From: Diplocarpon mali | Lineage: Eukaryota > Ascomycota > Leotiomycetes > Helotiales > Drepanopezizaceae | Direction of reading: 5' to 3' | DNA: 64,000 bases | Assembly: GCA_024741835.1 (NCBI GenBank) | Contig: JAENRP010000161.1 | Location: forward strand, 4,016-68,015 | Part shown: positions 36,773 through 45,517 of the stretch, in pieces | Numbering within the stretch: position 1 is the stretch's first letter | How the letters are laid out: each line of letters opens with the position of its first letter | The notes under the pieces: model-generated | What the model was told of the DNA's origin: nothing | Seen by the model: only the letters and a program-made list of their open reading frames with translations | The model's database searches: none | Made by a program: the position numbers and the translations under genes

Positions 36773-36785
36773 GTCTATTTAATGA

Positions 36786-37010
36786 CCTTTTCCCTTTCGT
36801 ATCTTTCCATTTTCTTTCTTTACCCTCTGGCTTTCTTCTATACTCTTTCTATACCCTTTGGCCTTTTCCTCTTCTCTTTTTATAACCCTTCGGCTTCCTC
36901 TTCTCTTTCTTTACCCCTTCGGCTTCCTTCTTTTTAATTCCTTTACCCCTTCGTTCCTTTCCCCTTCGTTTCTTTCCCCCTCTCTTCCTCCCCTCTCTAC
37001 CACAGCCAAA
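36786..37010 (+). promoter_or_regulatory. 225-bp polypyrimidine tract in front of the rod/CaaX gene
   Basis: The plus strand is almost wholly C and T with repeated CCCTTCGGCTTCC-like modules, and ends at CCACAGCCAAAATGG, a good fungal start context. CT-rich tracts directly upstream of ATGs are common in strongly expressed fungal genes. The tract may hold the transcription start. Confidence 0.5.
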
Positions 37011-37634
37011 ATGGTGTTTCCCTCGGAACACTGTTTGAGTCTTTCGGGATGGGGTATGGCCATAGCCAGCCTCAACCTTGCGGTTCTAGGACCGTATTGG
37101 TCCTCATTTGTGGTCTGGGTTGTCCGTCTGATACTCAGATTGTTTGGGTAAATAATTCCTTAAAATTATTACTTTCCTGCTAATTTTTATGTTTATAGAT
37201 TCCCGGTCCAAACTCGATTAGAGAGGGAGAGGGATGAGTGGAGGTTGGAAAGGGAGGGGCTAAGGTCAGGGATAGAGAGGGAGAGGGAGGGGTGGAGGGT
37301 AGAGAGGCAGGAGTTATGGTTAGAGAGGGAGAGGCTAAGGTCGGGGATGGAGAGAGAGAGGGAGGGGCTAAGGTCGGAGAGGGAGAAGGAGAGAGAGATG
37401 TGGAGGGAGGAGAGGGAGAAGTTGAGGGAGGAGAGCGAGGAGTGGAGGAGGGAGTTGAGGGAGGAGAGCGAGAAGTGGAGGAGGGAGTTGAGGGAGGAGA
37501 GCGAGAAGTGGAGGAGGGAGTTGAGGGAGGAGAGCGAGAAGTGGAGGGAGGAGTTTAGGGTAGAGAGGAGGGAGATAGCGGGAGCGGAGGGCGCGAGGGA
37601 TAGCGAGAAGACGAGTAATTGCGTTGTGTGTTAG
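37011..37634 (+). CDS. Membrane-anchored E/R-rich rod protein with C-terminal CaaX box
   Basis: Two exons, 37011-37147 and 37199-37634, joined across a 51-nt intron (GTAAAT...ATAG, branch GCTAAT), give 190 aa. Residues 13-45 are hydrophobic (GWGMAIASLNLAVLGPYW then FVVWVVRLILRL), suggesting one or two membrane-inserted helices. From about residue 50 the chain is nearly all E, R, W and L in heptad/hendecad order, ending in almost four copies of an 11-residue unit (LREESEKWRRE) encoded by a 33-bp tandem repeat. This predicts a single long charged alpha-helix or coiled coil of roughly 120 residues (about 18 nm). The last residues are SNCVVC: the final CVVC fits a CaaX prenylation box. I recognise no named family; N-terminal anchor, rod and prenylated tail together suggest a membrane tether or spacer (inference). 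Start is the first ATG after the CT tract. Confidence 0.65.
37422..37547 (+). repeat. 33-bp coding tandem repeat (about 3.8 units)
   Basis: Units at 37422-37454, 37455-37487, 37488-37520 and a partial fourth from 37521. They are near-identical at DNA level and each codes for one 11-residue hendecad of the rod. Looser GAGAGGGAG-type repeats precede it from 37220. Such arrays can change length by slippage or unequal exchange without loss of frame. Confidence 0.9.
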
Positions 37635-38707
37635 TATTATTAAATAAAAGTTATTAAAGTTCCTATTAATAACAGTACTAAAACGGGGTTATACTAAGGT
37701 AAACGATCGGATTTACTTAAGCGCATTAAGAGCTTATATCGAATACTTTTGGCTTATATCTTAAGATATTAAATCTAAAGACCCTGGCGAATTTAGTAAA
37801 GGATAGGAAATGATTGTGCAATCTTATCATTAGATCCAAAGAGAGTTTATGAAACTTATATTAATCCGCTTTTAAAAGTACAAGCTATCTTAAAGTATCT
37901 GATAGCCTAGATATACAAATTAGATAAGCGACATTGTCGCAAAGTATTAAATAGTGTAGTACTAGTAACAAAGCTCACAGGATATTTTGGTGATGAGTCA
38001 TGAATTGAATCAGTCAAGGTATGTATTGCGTATGAAGTCCGCTCTCTTCTCAAGGGTCGGTTTCCAGGCTAAGTACATTTGCTTGGGGGAACATATGACG
38101 CAAATGAGACTCGATAAGACTCCAAGATGTAAACGATCGTGTCGATAGAAAGGACCTATTAGGATGCGTTCAAGATTAATGTACCGTAAGCTGATAAGTT
38201 ACAGTAAACCTTATTTACCATCGTAGTATCGAGACGAGGTTGACATATGTCACGATGCCTACTGCCACTGGCGGATCACGCCCATATGACGGAACTGCCG
38301 GATTAAGGTATGCCGCAATGCATATAGAAATACTGTGAATTCCCAAGTCTTGACATCATGAGAGAAAACCGGTCACTCGCGGCCTAAGACAGACTGGGAA
38401 AAGGATCTGGCCTGGTGGTGTTCTTTCACCTAAAGGGATGTATCCGCCATATTTGAAATCTTTAATAAGACTAGCAAGAAATAATTCAGTCCTGCACCAA
38501 CGAAGAAATTACGTATTCTGAAATCATGGTGACCGAGATATCGGAAAACTTGGATCGAGGAAGCTGGTGGCCCCATTTATCCGTCACAGTCAATGAATGT
38601 TCCAAAGCTCGATCATCCAAGACCACCAAAACAGTGACTTGGGTCCTCACGTGCCAGGTAATAAGTACACCATGCCCGTCCATTGTCTTGTTTAATGCAT
38701 CGATCCA
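37635..38707. other. AT-rich intergenic region
   Basis: 37640-37980 is strongly AT-rich and stop-dense, resembling the RIP-affected islands, though I could not align it with the repeat family. The remainder, to the 2EXR stop, has no recognisable gene. Confidence 0.4.
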
Positions 38708-39379
38708 TCACAACACCCACATCTGAACATTAGGGATTACCGACGCCGCATCGACCCTCTGCAGCTCTGCCTTATGCTTCAACTCCCACCTCAGACTCTC
38801 GACGTAGAAATGCACATGTTTAATCTCCGCACCCACAGTATTCGGATCCATATCCGGAAAAATACTCTCCGCACCCTCATAATCAACTCGCTCGCTCCTC
38901 CTTGAGCCCCTGAGGCTGTCACAGTCCTTCTTCATAACCAGCGCCAGCGTCCGCAGGTTCCGCATTACGTTGACCTCGCTCAGACTCTCGTACTTAAAGA
39001 CCCGCAGAACCTCCCAGACGTGGGCATCGATTGCGCAGGACAGGATGAGGTCGGCATGAGGGCTGTGTGCGAGGTCCAGCGCCAGATCGCCTTCAGGTGA
39101 GCAGTCCAGTTGGTCAAAGTAAATGGTATCGCGCGTAAAGTCAACGAACACAGTCGAGTAGTATTTGGGCGAGAGGACAAGATTCGTGTAGGTTTCTAGG
39201 AAGAGGTGGCGCGACTCCGTGCAAGTGTGTACGGGGGAGGGAGGGGGAGCGTTGGAGGTGTATTTTTGAACGGCACGGTTGAATCGTACGGGAACCATGC
39301 GGGGCTCGGGGAAGGTGTGTTTCCAAATCTTGATTCGGAGTTCGGAGGGGAGTTTTGTGAAGTATGGAAATGCGTCCAT
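38708..39379 (-). CDS. 2EXR-domain protein
   Basis: Single-exon gene, 223 aa. The N terminus FPYFTKLPSELRIKIWKHTF followed by PEPRMVPVR is the F-box-like 2EXR motif (LPxELRxxIWxxxxPxPR). The next signature, TCTESRHLFLETY, and the FVDFTRDTIYFDQ strand are also typical of this large Pezizomycotina family. Molecular function is not established; members are often numerous and lineage-expanded. It lies between two transposon-rich stretches but is intact. The ATG at 39379 is directly before the motif, as usual. Confidence 0.85.
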   Translation of the reverse strand: MDAFPYFTKLPSELRIKIWKHTFPEPRMVPVRFNRAVQKYTSNAPPPSPVHTCTESRHLFLETYTNLVLSPKYYSTVFVDFTRDTIYFDQLDCSPEGDLALDLAHSPHADLILSCAIDAHVWEVLRVFKYESLSEVNVMRNLRTLALVMKKDCDSLRGSRRSERVDYEGAESIFPDMDPNTVGAEIKHVHFYVESLRWELKHKAELQRVDAASVIPNVQMWVL

Positions 39380-39819
39380 TGTTTCCTATGGTAGAGGATA
39401 AATATGGTGATAGAGAGGGAATGAAGTGTTGTTGTTACGAAGGTTGTACATGACGAGGTGGAGTCGAGTGGAGTCGACCCAAGCGAGTCGAATTTAAGGC
39501 TTAAAAGGGGCCTAGCCGAATATAGTTAAGCGCTCAGCAGCTTGGAAGTAAACAAGAGGACTTGGTATTACATATTAGAGCAATGTATCAATACATGTAA
39601 TTTCATCTAAATCTTGCGCGAGACGATTAGAGAGAGGTAGAAAAGAGTCCTTGCAATCGTCTCCATGACCTCTTGCAAAAAGCTAAGGGTTTGGAGGTCG
39701 AGCTGTTGCGCGGCCGGGGAAGTCAGAACCTCAATTAATATAGGTCAGCTGACCAGAATACTAAAACTCTCGGCTTGAGGCCGCGGGTAGCCAAAGGTGA
39801 CCATTACTATAAAATCACA
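39380..39819. other. Short intergenic stretch before the repeat island
   Basis: It contains the 2EXR promoter and the transition to AT-rich sequence. No gene is visible. Confidence 0.4.
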
Positions 39820-40560
39820 TTGTTTCCCCTTTCAATATGCTATATTTGTTCTAAACTATATAGCCTGAGCGAAAAACGCTACTGTAGGATTTATATACAA
39901 GGAGAAACTTACTTAAAAGTTTCTTATATCTTTGATATTTAGCCTAATATACCTATAGTTATTAATTCATTAAATACGGTTCTAACCTATACCTTAATTA
40001 AAAGTCATTCTCTTTAAGTCCTAGGCGAATCCGACCTGAGAAGGTGCTTTGATAAATAGAATCGCCCTAGGTTCTCTTTTCTAGGATAAGCTCTTTATGC
40101 TAATAGCAGCTATTTATTTGATTATATCAAGCATTTTACTAGTCGGCGGTAGATCTTGATTATAGCCCTTTATATCGATCATATATAAAGTAATCGAACT
40201 GAATCTTTTTCCTTCTGCTCCTCCTCCTCGTCTTCCTCCTTGTATACTATAACCCGCCTTTTCCCCCTTTGTATCCTTTGTTAAGCCTTTCATTTAGTCG
40301 TAGGTATTTATTTTAATAATCCTAGAGTACGCAAGTAGAGGTCGAAAGTACAGGGTATTCGTAGGTGTTAGAAATATACAAGGATCGGAGATTAAGGCTT
40401 AGTAAGCATACCTTGTATATACACTCCTGCAGCTCCATAGAACTCAGAATTTACACCTTTAGATTCTGTCAGTAGGTACGTTAGAGAGTAAAACATTTCA
40501 TTCCAACGTTTCTAAATAAAATCACTTAAAAGGTCCTCCTATTCATAATTATTTATACTA
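39820..40560 (-). repeat. Dispersed AT-rich repeat, copy B (inverted, interrupted)
   Basis: The reverse complement matches copy A from its GGGGAAA end through the TATAAGGAGG purine stretch to the CTTTCGACCTCTACTTGC landmark, and continues past a 106-bp insertion at 40366-40471. The stretch GGTTATAGTATAC is intact here and so preserves the unfilled target site used by the 606-bp insertion in copy D. The 5' third of the repeat is lost. Confidence 0.6.
40366..40471 (+). mobile_element. 106-bp LTR-like insertion with perfect 5-bp target duplication
   Basis: Begins TGTTAGAAATATACAAGG and ends ATTCTGTCA, with TG...CA termini. The flanks are identical 5-mers GTAGG (40361-40365 and 40472-40476). A second copy lies inverted at 42172-42297. 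Size, termini and duplication fit a solo LTR of a very small LTR retrotransposon (TRIM-like). It is inserted into repeat copy B, so it is younger than that copy. Confidence 0.8.
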
Positions 40561-40654
40561 CTCTTCAAAATGGGCCTTAAGAATGATCTTGATACTGGTC
40601 TTACTACTTAGAACTCTTTAGATTATTCTTAAATTAGACCTTAAGAATAGCCTC

Positions 40655-41995
40655 AAGAGAGAGACGACGACTCAACACCTACACGCAGTGTCTCTTATGA
40701 ACCTGCAAATTCTTTTAAAAAGTCTGCAAGGCTAAGATCAAGTCTTTTCGACTACGACATAATTAACCCTAAGTTGAATAAAGCCAGAAATTTCGGAAAC
40801 TTCGAAATGAAAGTTTTTTCTCTTAACTATACCACCTCTACTATAAATACCCTCTACTTTCGACCTCTACTTGCAGACTCTAAGATTATTTAAATATATT
40901 TCTATAATTAAAGGCAAGGCTTAATAAAAGGATATAAAGGGGGGAAAGGAAGGTTATATTTGTTGGTACGCAGATTGCCCATATGAACGCTTTTTCCACT
41001 TGTTCCTAGAATAATCCTATGGATAAGTATCGTATAAAAGTCAGGTACGATTCACAAGGACCTCGGACTGGTCTCTGACCGATGGAATCGGCTAGTATAG
41101 CATTTATAGGCTTAGAGGAATAGAGAAGGGGAGGCGATTTAGAGGTATGTAAGTATAATATCGGCCCTTCATTGTAAAGACACAGAACCACCTGTATTGC
41201 GGGAATCAAGTATGGTAACAAGAAGGAGGTGCAAAAGCTTATTCTATAGGTCTAATACGAAGTAAACGAAGAAATTGGACAGAGAGTTTCCCTACTTAAA
41301 TACACAGGCCAGAGGCCCTATGGCCTGTTCCCGTGATATTATGCAAGAATATCCTATTACACCTAATCAGGGTAGAGTCGGGGTATCCCTACCTCGTATA
41401 ATAAATTAAAAGCCTTAAACCCCATAACTCCAAGGTGCTAAAAGTGCAACTCCAAAGTGCTATCGTTACATTTAAAGAGGAGCAGACTTTACAATATAAT
41501 CAAAATTTGACTATCTTATCTTATTCTATTTCGCTATGAGATATCGATACCGGTACTGCACCTACAATAGTTCATATAAAGGAGGAGGAGGAAGAGAAGG
41601 AGAACGGGAAGCATACGTTTCGATAATTTTATATAAAGTCACTAAGAATCATTATAATTAAGAGCTGCCACCGACTGCTAAGACGATTTATATAATTAAA
41701 TAACTAGCCGCTATTAGCGCAAGGGCTTATCTTAAAATAGAGAATATGAGGCAGTTCTATTTACTAAGGTACCTCTTAAGAATATACTTGCCTAAGATTT
41801 AAAGGAATAACTATCAAATAAGTATAGGTTAGGCTCTTATTTGAGGAATTAGGAATTACAAGTATACTAGGCTAAATAGCATAGATATGAGGAGTTTTTA
41901 AGCTAGTTTCTCCTCATATATTAATCCGATTACAGCGTTCCTCACTTATAATATATAGCTTAGAACTAATTTAGTACGTGTAAAGGAAAAGAAGT
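40655..41995 (+). repeat. Dispersed AT-rich repeat, copy D (split by an insertion)
   Basis: The left part (40655-40960) starts GAGAGACGACGACTCAACAC and runs to AAGGTTATATT. After the 606-bp insertion the match resumes at ATAGTTCATATAAAGGAGG and continues to about 41995. Gene content is nil. Together with copy B it forms a large inverted pair around 40.6 kb. Confidence 0.65.
40961..41566 (-). mobile_element. 606-bp LTR-like insertion in repeat copy D
   Basis: Left end TGTTGGTACGCAG, right end TGCACCTACA. The terminal 7-mers are imperfect inverted repeats (TGTTGGT / ACCTACA). The flanks are ATATT and ATAGT; copies A and B show the unfilled site as GGTT-ATAGT-ATA, so ATAGT was the target and the left duplicate has one change. 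Interpreted as a solo LTR. A diverged, shorter relative lies at 21690-21995 in the opposite orientation. No coding capacity. Confidence 0.65.
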
Positions 41996-42171
41996 AACGT
42001 GGTAAATCATTATATAATCATTTAATTAGAACTAAATCATGTAGCTTAGTTCTGCAGGTCGTTCTTCACTTCATTCAGTATTCTCTTTACTTAATCAGAA
42101 AAGCGTATAGTCGGGGGCGACTATATATAGGACTTAATGAGATGGGTCACGTGAAGGGCACGTACTACTAT

Positions 42172-42297
42172 TGTCAGAATCCAAGGGTGTAGAGTCTGAG
42201 TTCTATGGAGCTGTAGGAGTATATATATACACGGTATGCTTACTAAGCCTTAGTCTCCGTTCCGTACGCAATCTCCGTACCTTGTATATTTCTAACA
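42172..42297 (-). mobile_element. 126-bp LTR-like insertion with perfect 5-bp target duplication
   Basis: Inverted copy of the element at 40366-40471. On the minus strand it begins TGTTAGAAATATACAAGG and ends GGATTCTGACA. The flanks are identical 5-mers ACTAT (42167-42171 and 42298-42302). It carries about 20 bp more than the other copy near its 5' end, where TCCGTACC/TCCGTTCCGTACG motifs are partly duplicated. Confidence 0.8.
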
Positions 42298-42302
42298 ACT
42301 AT

Positions 42303-42577
42303 ATGGTAATCCCGTACTCAACATGAGCCGGGGAATTTACATAACATAACTACCCTCTTGATCTCCATGGCTCGCGAACCTAATTGCGTATGGGAAGAGG
42401 AGAAACATGGAGCCAAAGACAATACAGGATAGATGCACACTTATAGCTGTATCAGGTAAACCTTTGCGACCAACTGGCGCACCCTAATACGTTAGAAACA
42501 CCCAGAATGACTACATTCCTGAATATCTCCCACCAACCAAAGTCCTTATTATGTCAACTTCCCTAAGCCTCATAACC
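42303..42577. other. Spacer between the island and the MFS relic
   Basis: Under 300 bp with no gene or repeat match. It would contain the lost 3' UTR of the MFS relic. Confidence 0.4.
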
Positions 42578-44467
42578 TCAAGCGTTCCTTCTGGAAAGCC
42601 CAACTAACGTCCTAATCGCTCCCCACAGGCCCCTCCCAGTCTCCCTACGCTGCTGTCTCTCGACCTCCTTATTTTCTCGCCCCAGCAGAACCCACAACAA
42701 GCTTGTCACCAAGTTTCCCACAAGATACCCCAACGCTAATCCATACCCCATTTACCACCTCGGGCTTGCATTCGGACAATACAACTGCGTGCCAAGCACT
42801 GCGCCCAAGTTCCCGATCGTAATGGTCATCGCAGTAGCAGTGGCGCGTTTTGACTGCCCAGAAACGTTGGCCGCAGCCCAAAAGAGCACGATAGCGGTGG
42901 AAGGATAGATACAGGCGGCCTCAAGGACCATGCCGACGTATGAGACTCCCGGGTAGTGTGTTGGCGCTGTGAGCAGGATTATATACCTCACGATACCCAA
43001 AGTAGTGCATGCCATATGAACGGAGCGCGCAGTCTAGTCTTCTCGCTTAGGATCGCGACGACGACTGTCAGGATCAAAGCTATGGCGTACGGAGTGACAG
43101 TAAGAAGTTGGGCTTCAGCAGATGAGTAGCCTGATTGTTTGATGACGGTTGGCAGGAAGAGAGAGAGCGTGTACAGTGAAAGTGACATGGTGTGAAAGCC
43201 GAAGCCGTAAAGCCAGCACCTGTAGTTCGCGAGTGCAGCTCGTACGTTAGCCCGGTCGGATGCTTCTTCATTGGCGGCATCGCTTGAGGTTGCGAGACGC
43301 GCGTGGATGAATGTCCGTTCGGGGGTGCCGAGGAAATGGGCTGTGGATGGGTAGTTGTCGATGAAGGAGTAGGCATCAATAACGACGACTACAGTGAGGA
43401 GGCTTTCCTATGCACAGAGACAGTCTGAAATTGTGCTCAAGACGTCTGGAGAAGAAAACATGATGAGGATAAGGAGACTTACCATAATGAAAATCCAGCT
43501 CCAGCCCTCATATCCCCCAACCCCATCCATTTTCGTAATTCCAAAAGCTTGGATTTCTCTGAAGGCAACAGCCAAGCCGGCAGCCGGGAAGAACAAGGCG
43601 ACTCTGTAATGCACTTCCGTCCTCTCTTTTCACATCGATAGGTAGAATACTACACTGGGAAAGTGGCCAGATTTTGAGATACCTAGGAAGAAGCACGCGA
43701 CGAGGAAGCCAGCCATATCTTGTGTCACTCCAAGCAAGGTGGCTACAATGGCCCACTTCAACTAAGTTAGCCTTGGATTTCTGGGTGCCCTGCTTTCGTT
43801 TCATGAAAGAAAGCATTTGACCTTTACATACATACGGCGAGCGCAAGAGTGGGAAGCAAGAATCGTGGTTCAGCAATTTTAAGGATGGTATTGCAGGGAA
43901 TTTCAAAGAGGACCTGTCGTGAATATCAGCTTGACCCTGCTTTCCCATCTCACCACTCTTCCATCCATACAATCGTAATATCTCGAGAAAGAAATTAGAA
44001 AAGTAAAGTCTGAACGACTTACATAACCAATAAAGTATATTGTCAATGTTCAAAGATTACGATTCCCCGTTACATGCAAATCCGTTATTAGACCTTCAAT
44101 CCTCGCATTGCTAACCGTGCAGCAGGGATCAGCAATAAGTAAAAGCTTCCTGAACCGATTCCCTCTTCCGAACCCCTTTTTGAAGGTCCGCCGCATCTCA
44201 AGCTATAGTAGACGCTACCAGCTCCTAGGAATAAGACTCACTATTACTCCAATCTGGGGAACTTTATAGATACAGCAGCGCCAACGGCGGTAGCAACTTC
44301 AGATCCAATCTCTTCAAGAGCGTTTTCTTGTTGATACCCATCGGATTCCTGATCTGGGTCATGATTACGCCTTTTTGATCAGAAGAATGTTGACAGGGAT
44401 AACTGCCGCTCGTGGGCTGTTCCAAGAGAGAGGGAGATGGAAGTATTTTTAGTTTAAGGACTACCAT
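42578..44467 (-). pseudogene. Decayed MFS anion:cation symporter (Dal5/TNA1-like)
   Basis: Minus-strand blocks of a fungal allantoate/nicotinate-type permease remain with recognisable intron borders. The N-terminal RLDLKLLPPLALLYL is followed by TAA (44266-44264), then SNARIEGL and TGA (44052-44050). VLFEIPCN, FFLGISKSGHFPSVVFYLSM and TGA (43632-43630) follow; living members have Trp at this place. Next come EGWSWIFIM and FIDNYPSTAHFL, then the intact stretch SLSLYTLSLFLPTVIKQSGY. A frameshift near 43015 precedes ATAMTITIGNLGAVLGTQLY, TAA (42754-42752) and the C-terminal tail to 42578. Four stops plus a frameshift exclude function. At least the two Trp-to-TGA changes are G-to-A type, which fits RIP-like decay. 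Confidence 0.85.
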
Positions 44468-45517
44468 TTTGAAAATACCTTAACCTTCAATATTGAAAGT
44501 CTGTAATAAACATGATAGAAGGTACAAAAGCCAGACTGCTGAGACGTCAAAGTGTTACAAGATCACAAAGATGTATACATATTAACATGGAGAAAGTGGC
44601 AAAGGCCCGACGTTTCCTTAACCTAGAGATTAATTCAACACAAATGATGCAATCCAGACAAATAAAGGAAGGATGTCTAGCCATGTTCAAGACCGTCAAA
44701 TGAGCAATCCAAGCATATGTCAAAAATAGCTGACTCATGTGGACTTTCTCTAATTCATACTCCTCTTGTGCTTGATAAAAGGCTTGGAGGTCGCACCTCG
44801 GGTTTAGCAGATGGTGAGCCTTGAGGCACAGATGTGGTGATATGGAAATTAACACTTAGTGCTACGTCTAGGGCAGCGCAAGTGTATTTGTAGCCGTAAA
44901 CCGATAAGCAGGTCTGTAAGGTACTCGTAATTCACACAGCCACCGACTATTTACAAATCCACACTCACTGGAGACATGAGTTAGAAAGAAACTGATTCAT
45001 TATTATAGACTAAGAACGCTGACTTTGCCCCTAAAATTAAAAACTCAGCTTCCTTATGAATAGAAGTCTGAATTTTCATCATCTTCATTTTTCTTTCTTT
45101 TCTTTCCTTCTTTCGCCATCTCAATGGCTCGTTCACTTATGTAGTGCTATGCGTTCCGTTTCATCCTAATCTCTGCCTTTACTCAAGGTCGAGAAACAAG
45201 CGAGGGAGGTTATCGTAGCCAAAGCCACATCCGAAACACTTTGTAGGTGTCCATGCAGCATTAACTCCATTTCATGCATTCCGAGAAGATGCAAAAGAAC
45301 AATGTATTGTAGTAAAGATGATGAAGTGAAGGGGAAATGTTATCTTGTTGGGCTGGCTAGAAGCAAGTGGTCAACATAGAGCAGAAGTCAGGTATCTGTT
45401 ATTTCACCCGAAGAGTACAAAAGCGACAGCAAGAGTCGGGAATTTGGCGATTTTACAAGGTCGAGGTGGACTGGACTGCGCTGCTTATTTAAGTGAGTGA
45501 GCAGGAATTTGCAGGAC
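44468..45517. other. 1-kb intergenic region
   Basis: A 102-codon minus frame (44547-44855) is not recognisable. The region separates the MFS relic from the 3' end of the Red1-like gene. Confidence 0.4.

Noticed and set aside
36849..37031. Lys/Arg-rich minus-strand ORF
   Set aside because: Antisense of the polypyrimidine tract; low-complexity artefact.
37238..37558. Gly/Glu-rich alternative frame (106 codons) over the rod gene
   Set aside because: A by-product of the purine-only repeat DNA; the E/R frame has an ATG, an intron and a natural stop, this one does not.
40961..41469. Shorter version of the LTR-like insertion ending at CGTTACA (41469)
   Set aside because: No target duplication at that end; the repeat copy resumes only after 41566, where the flank matches the unfilled target site.
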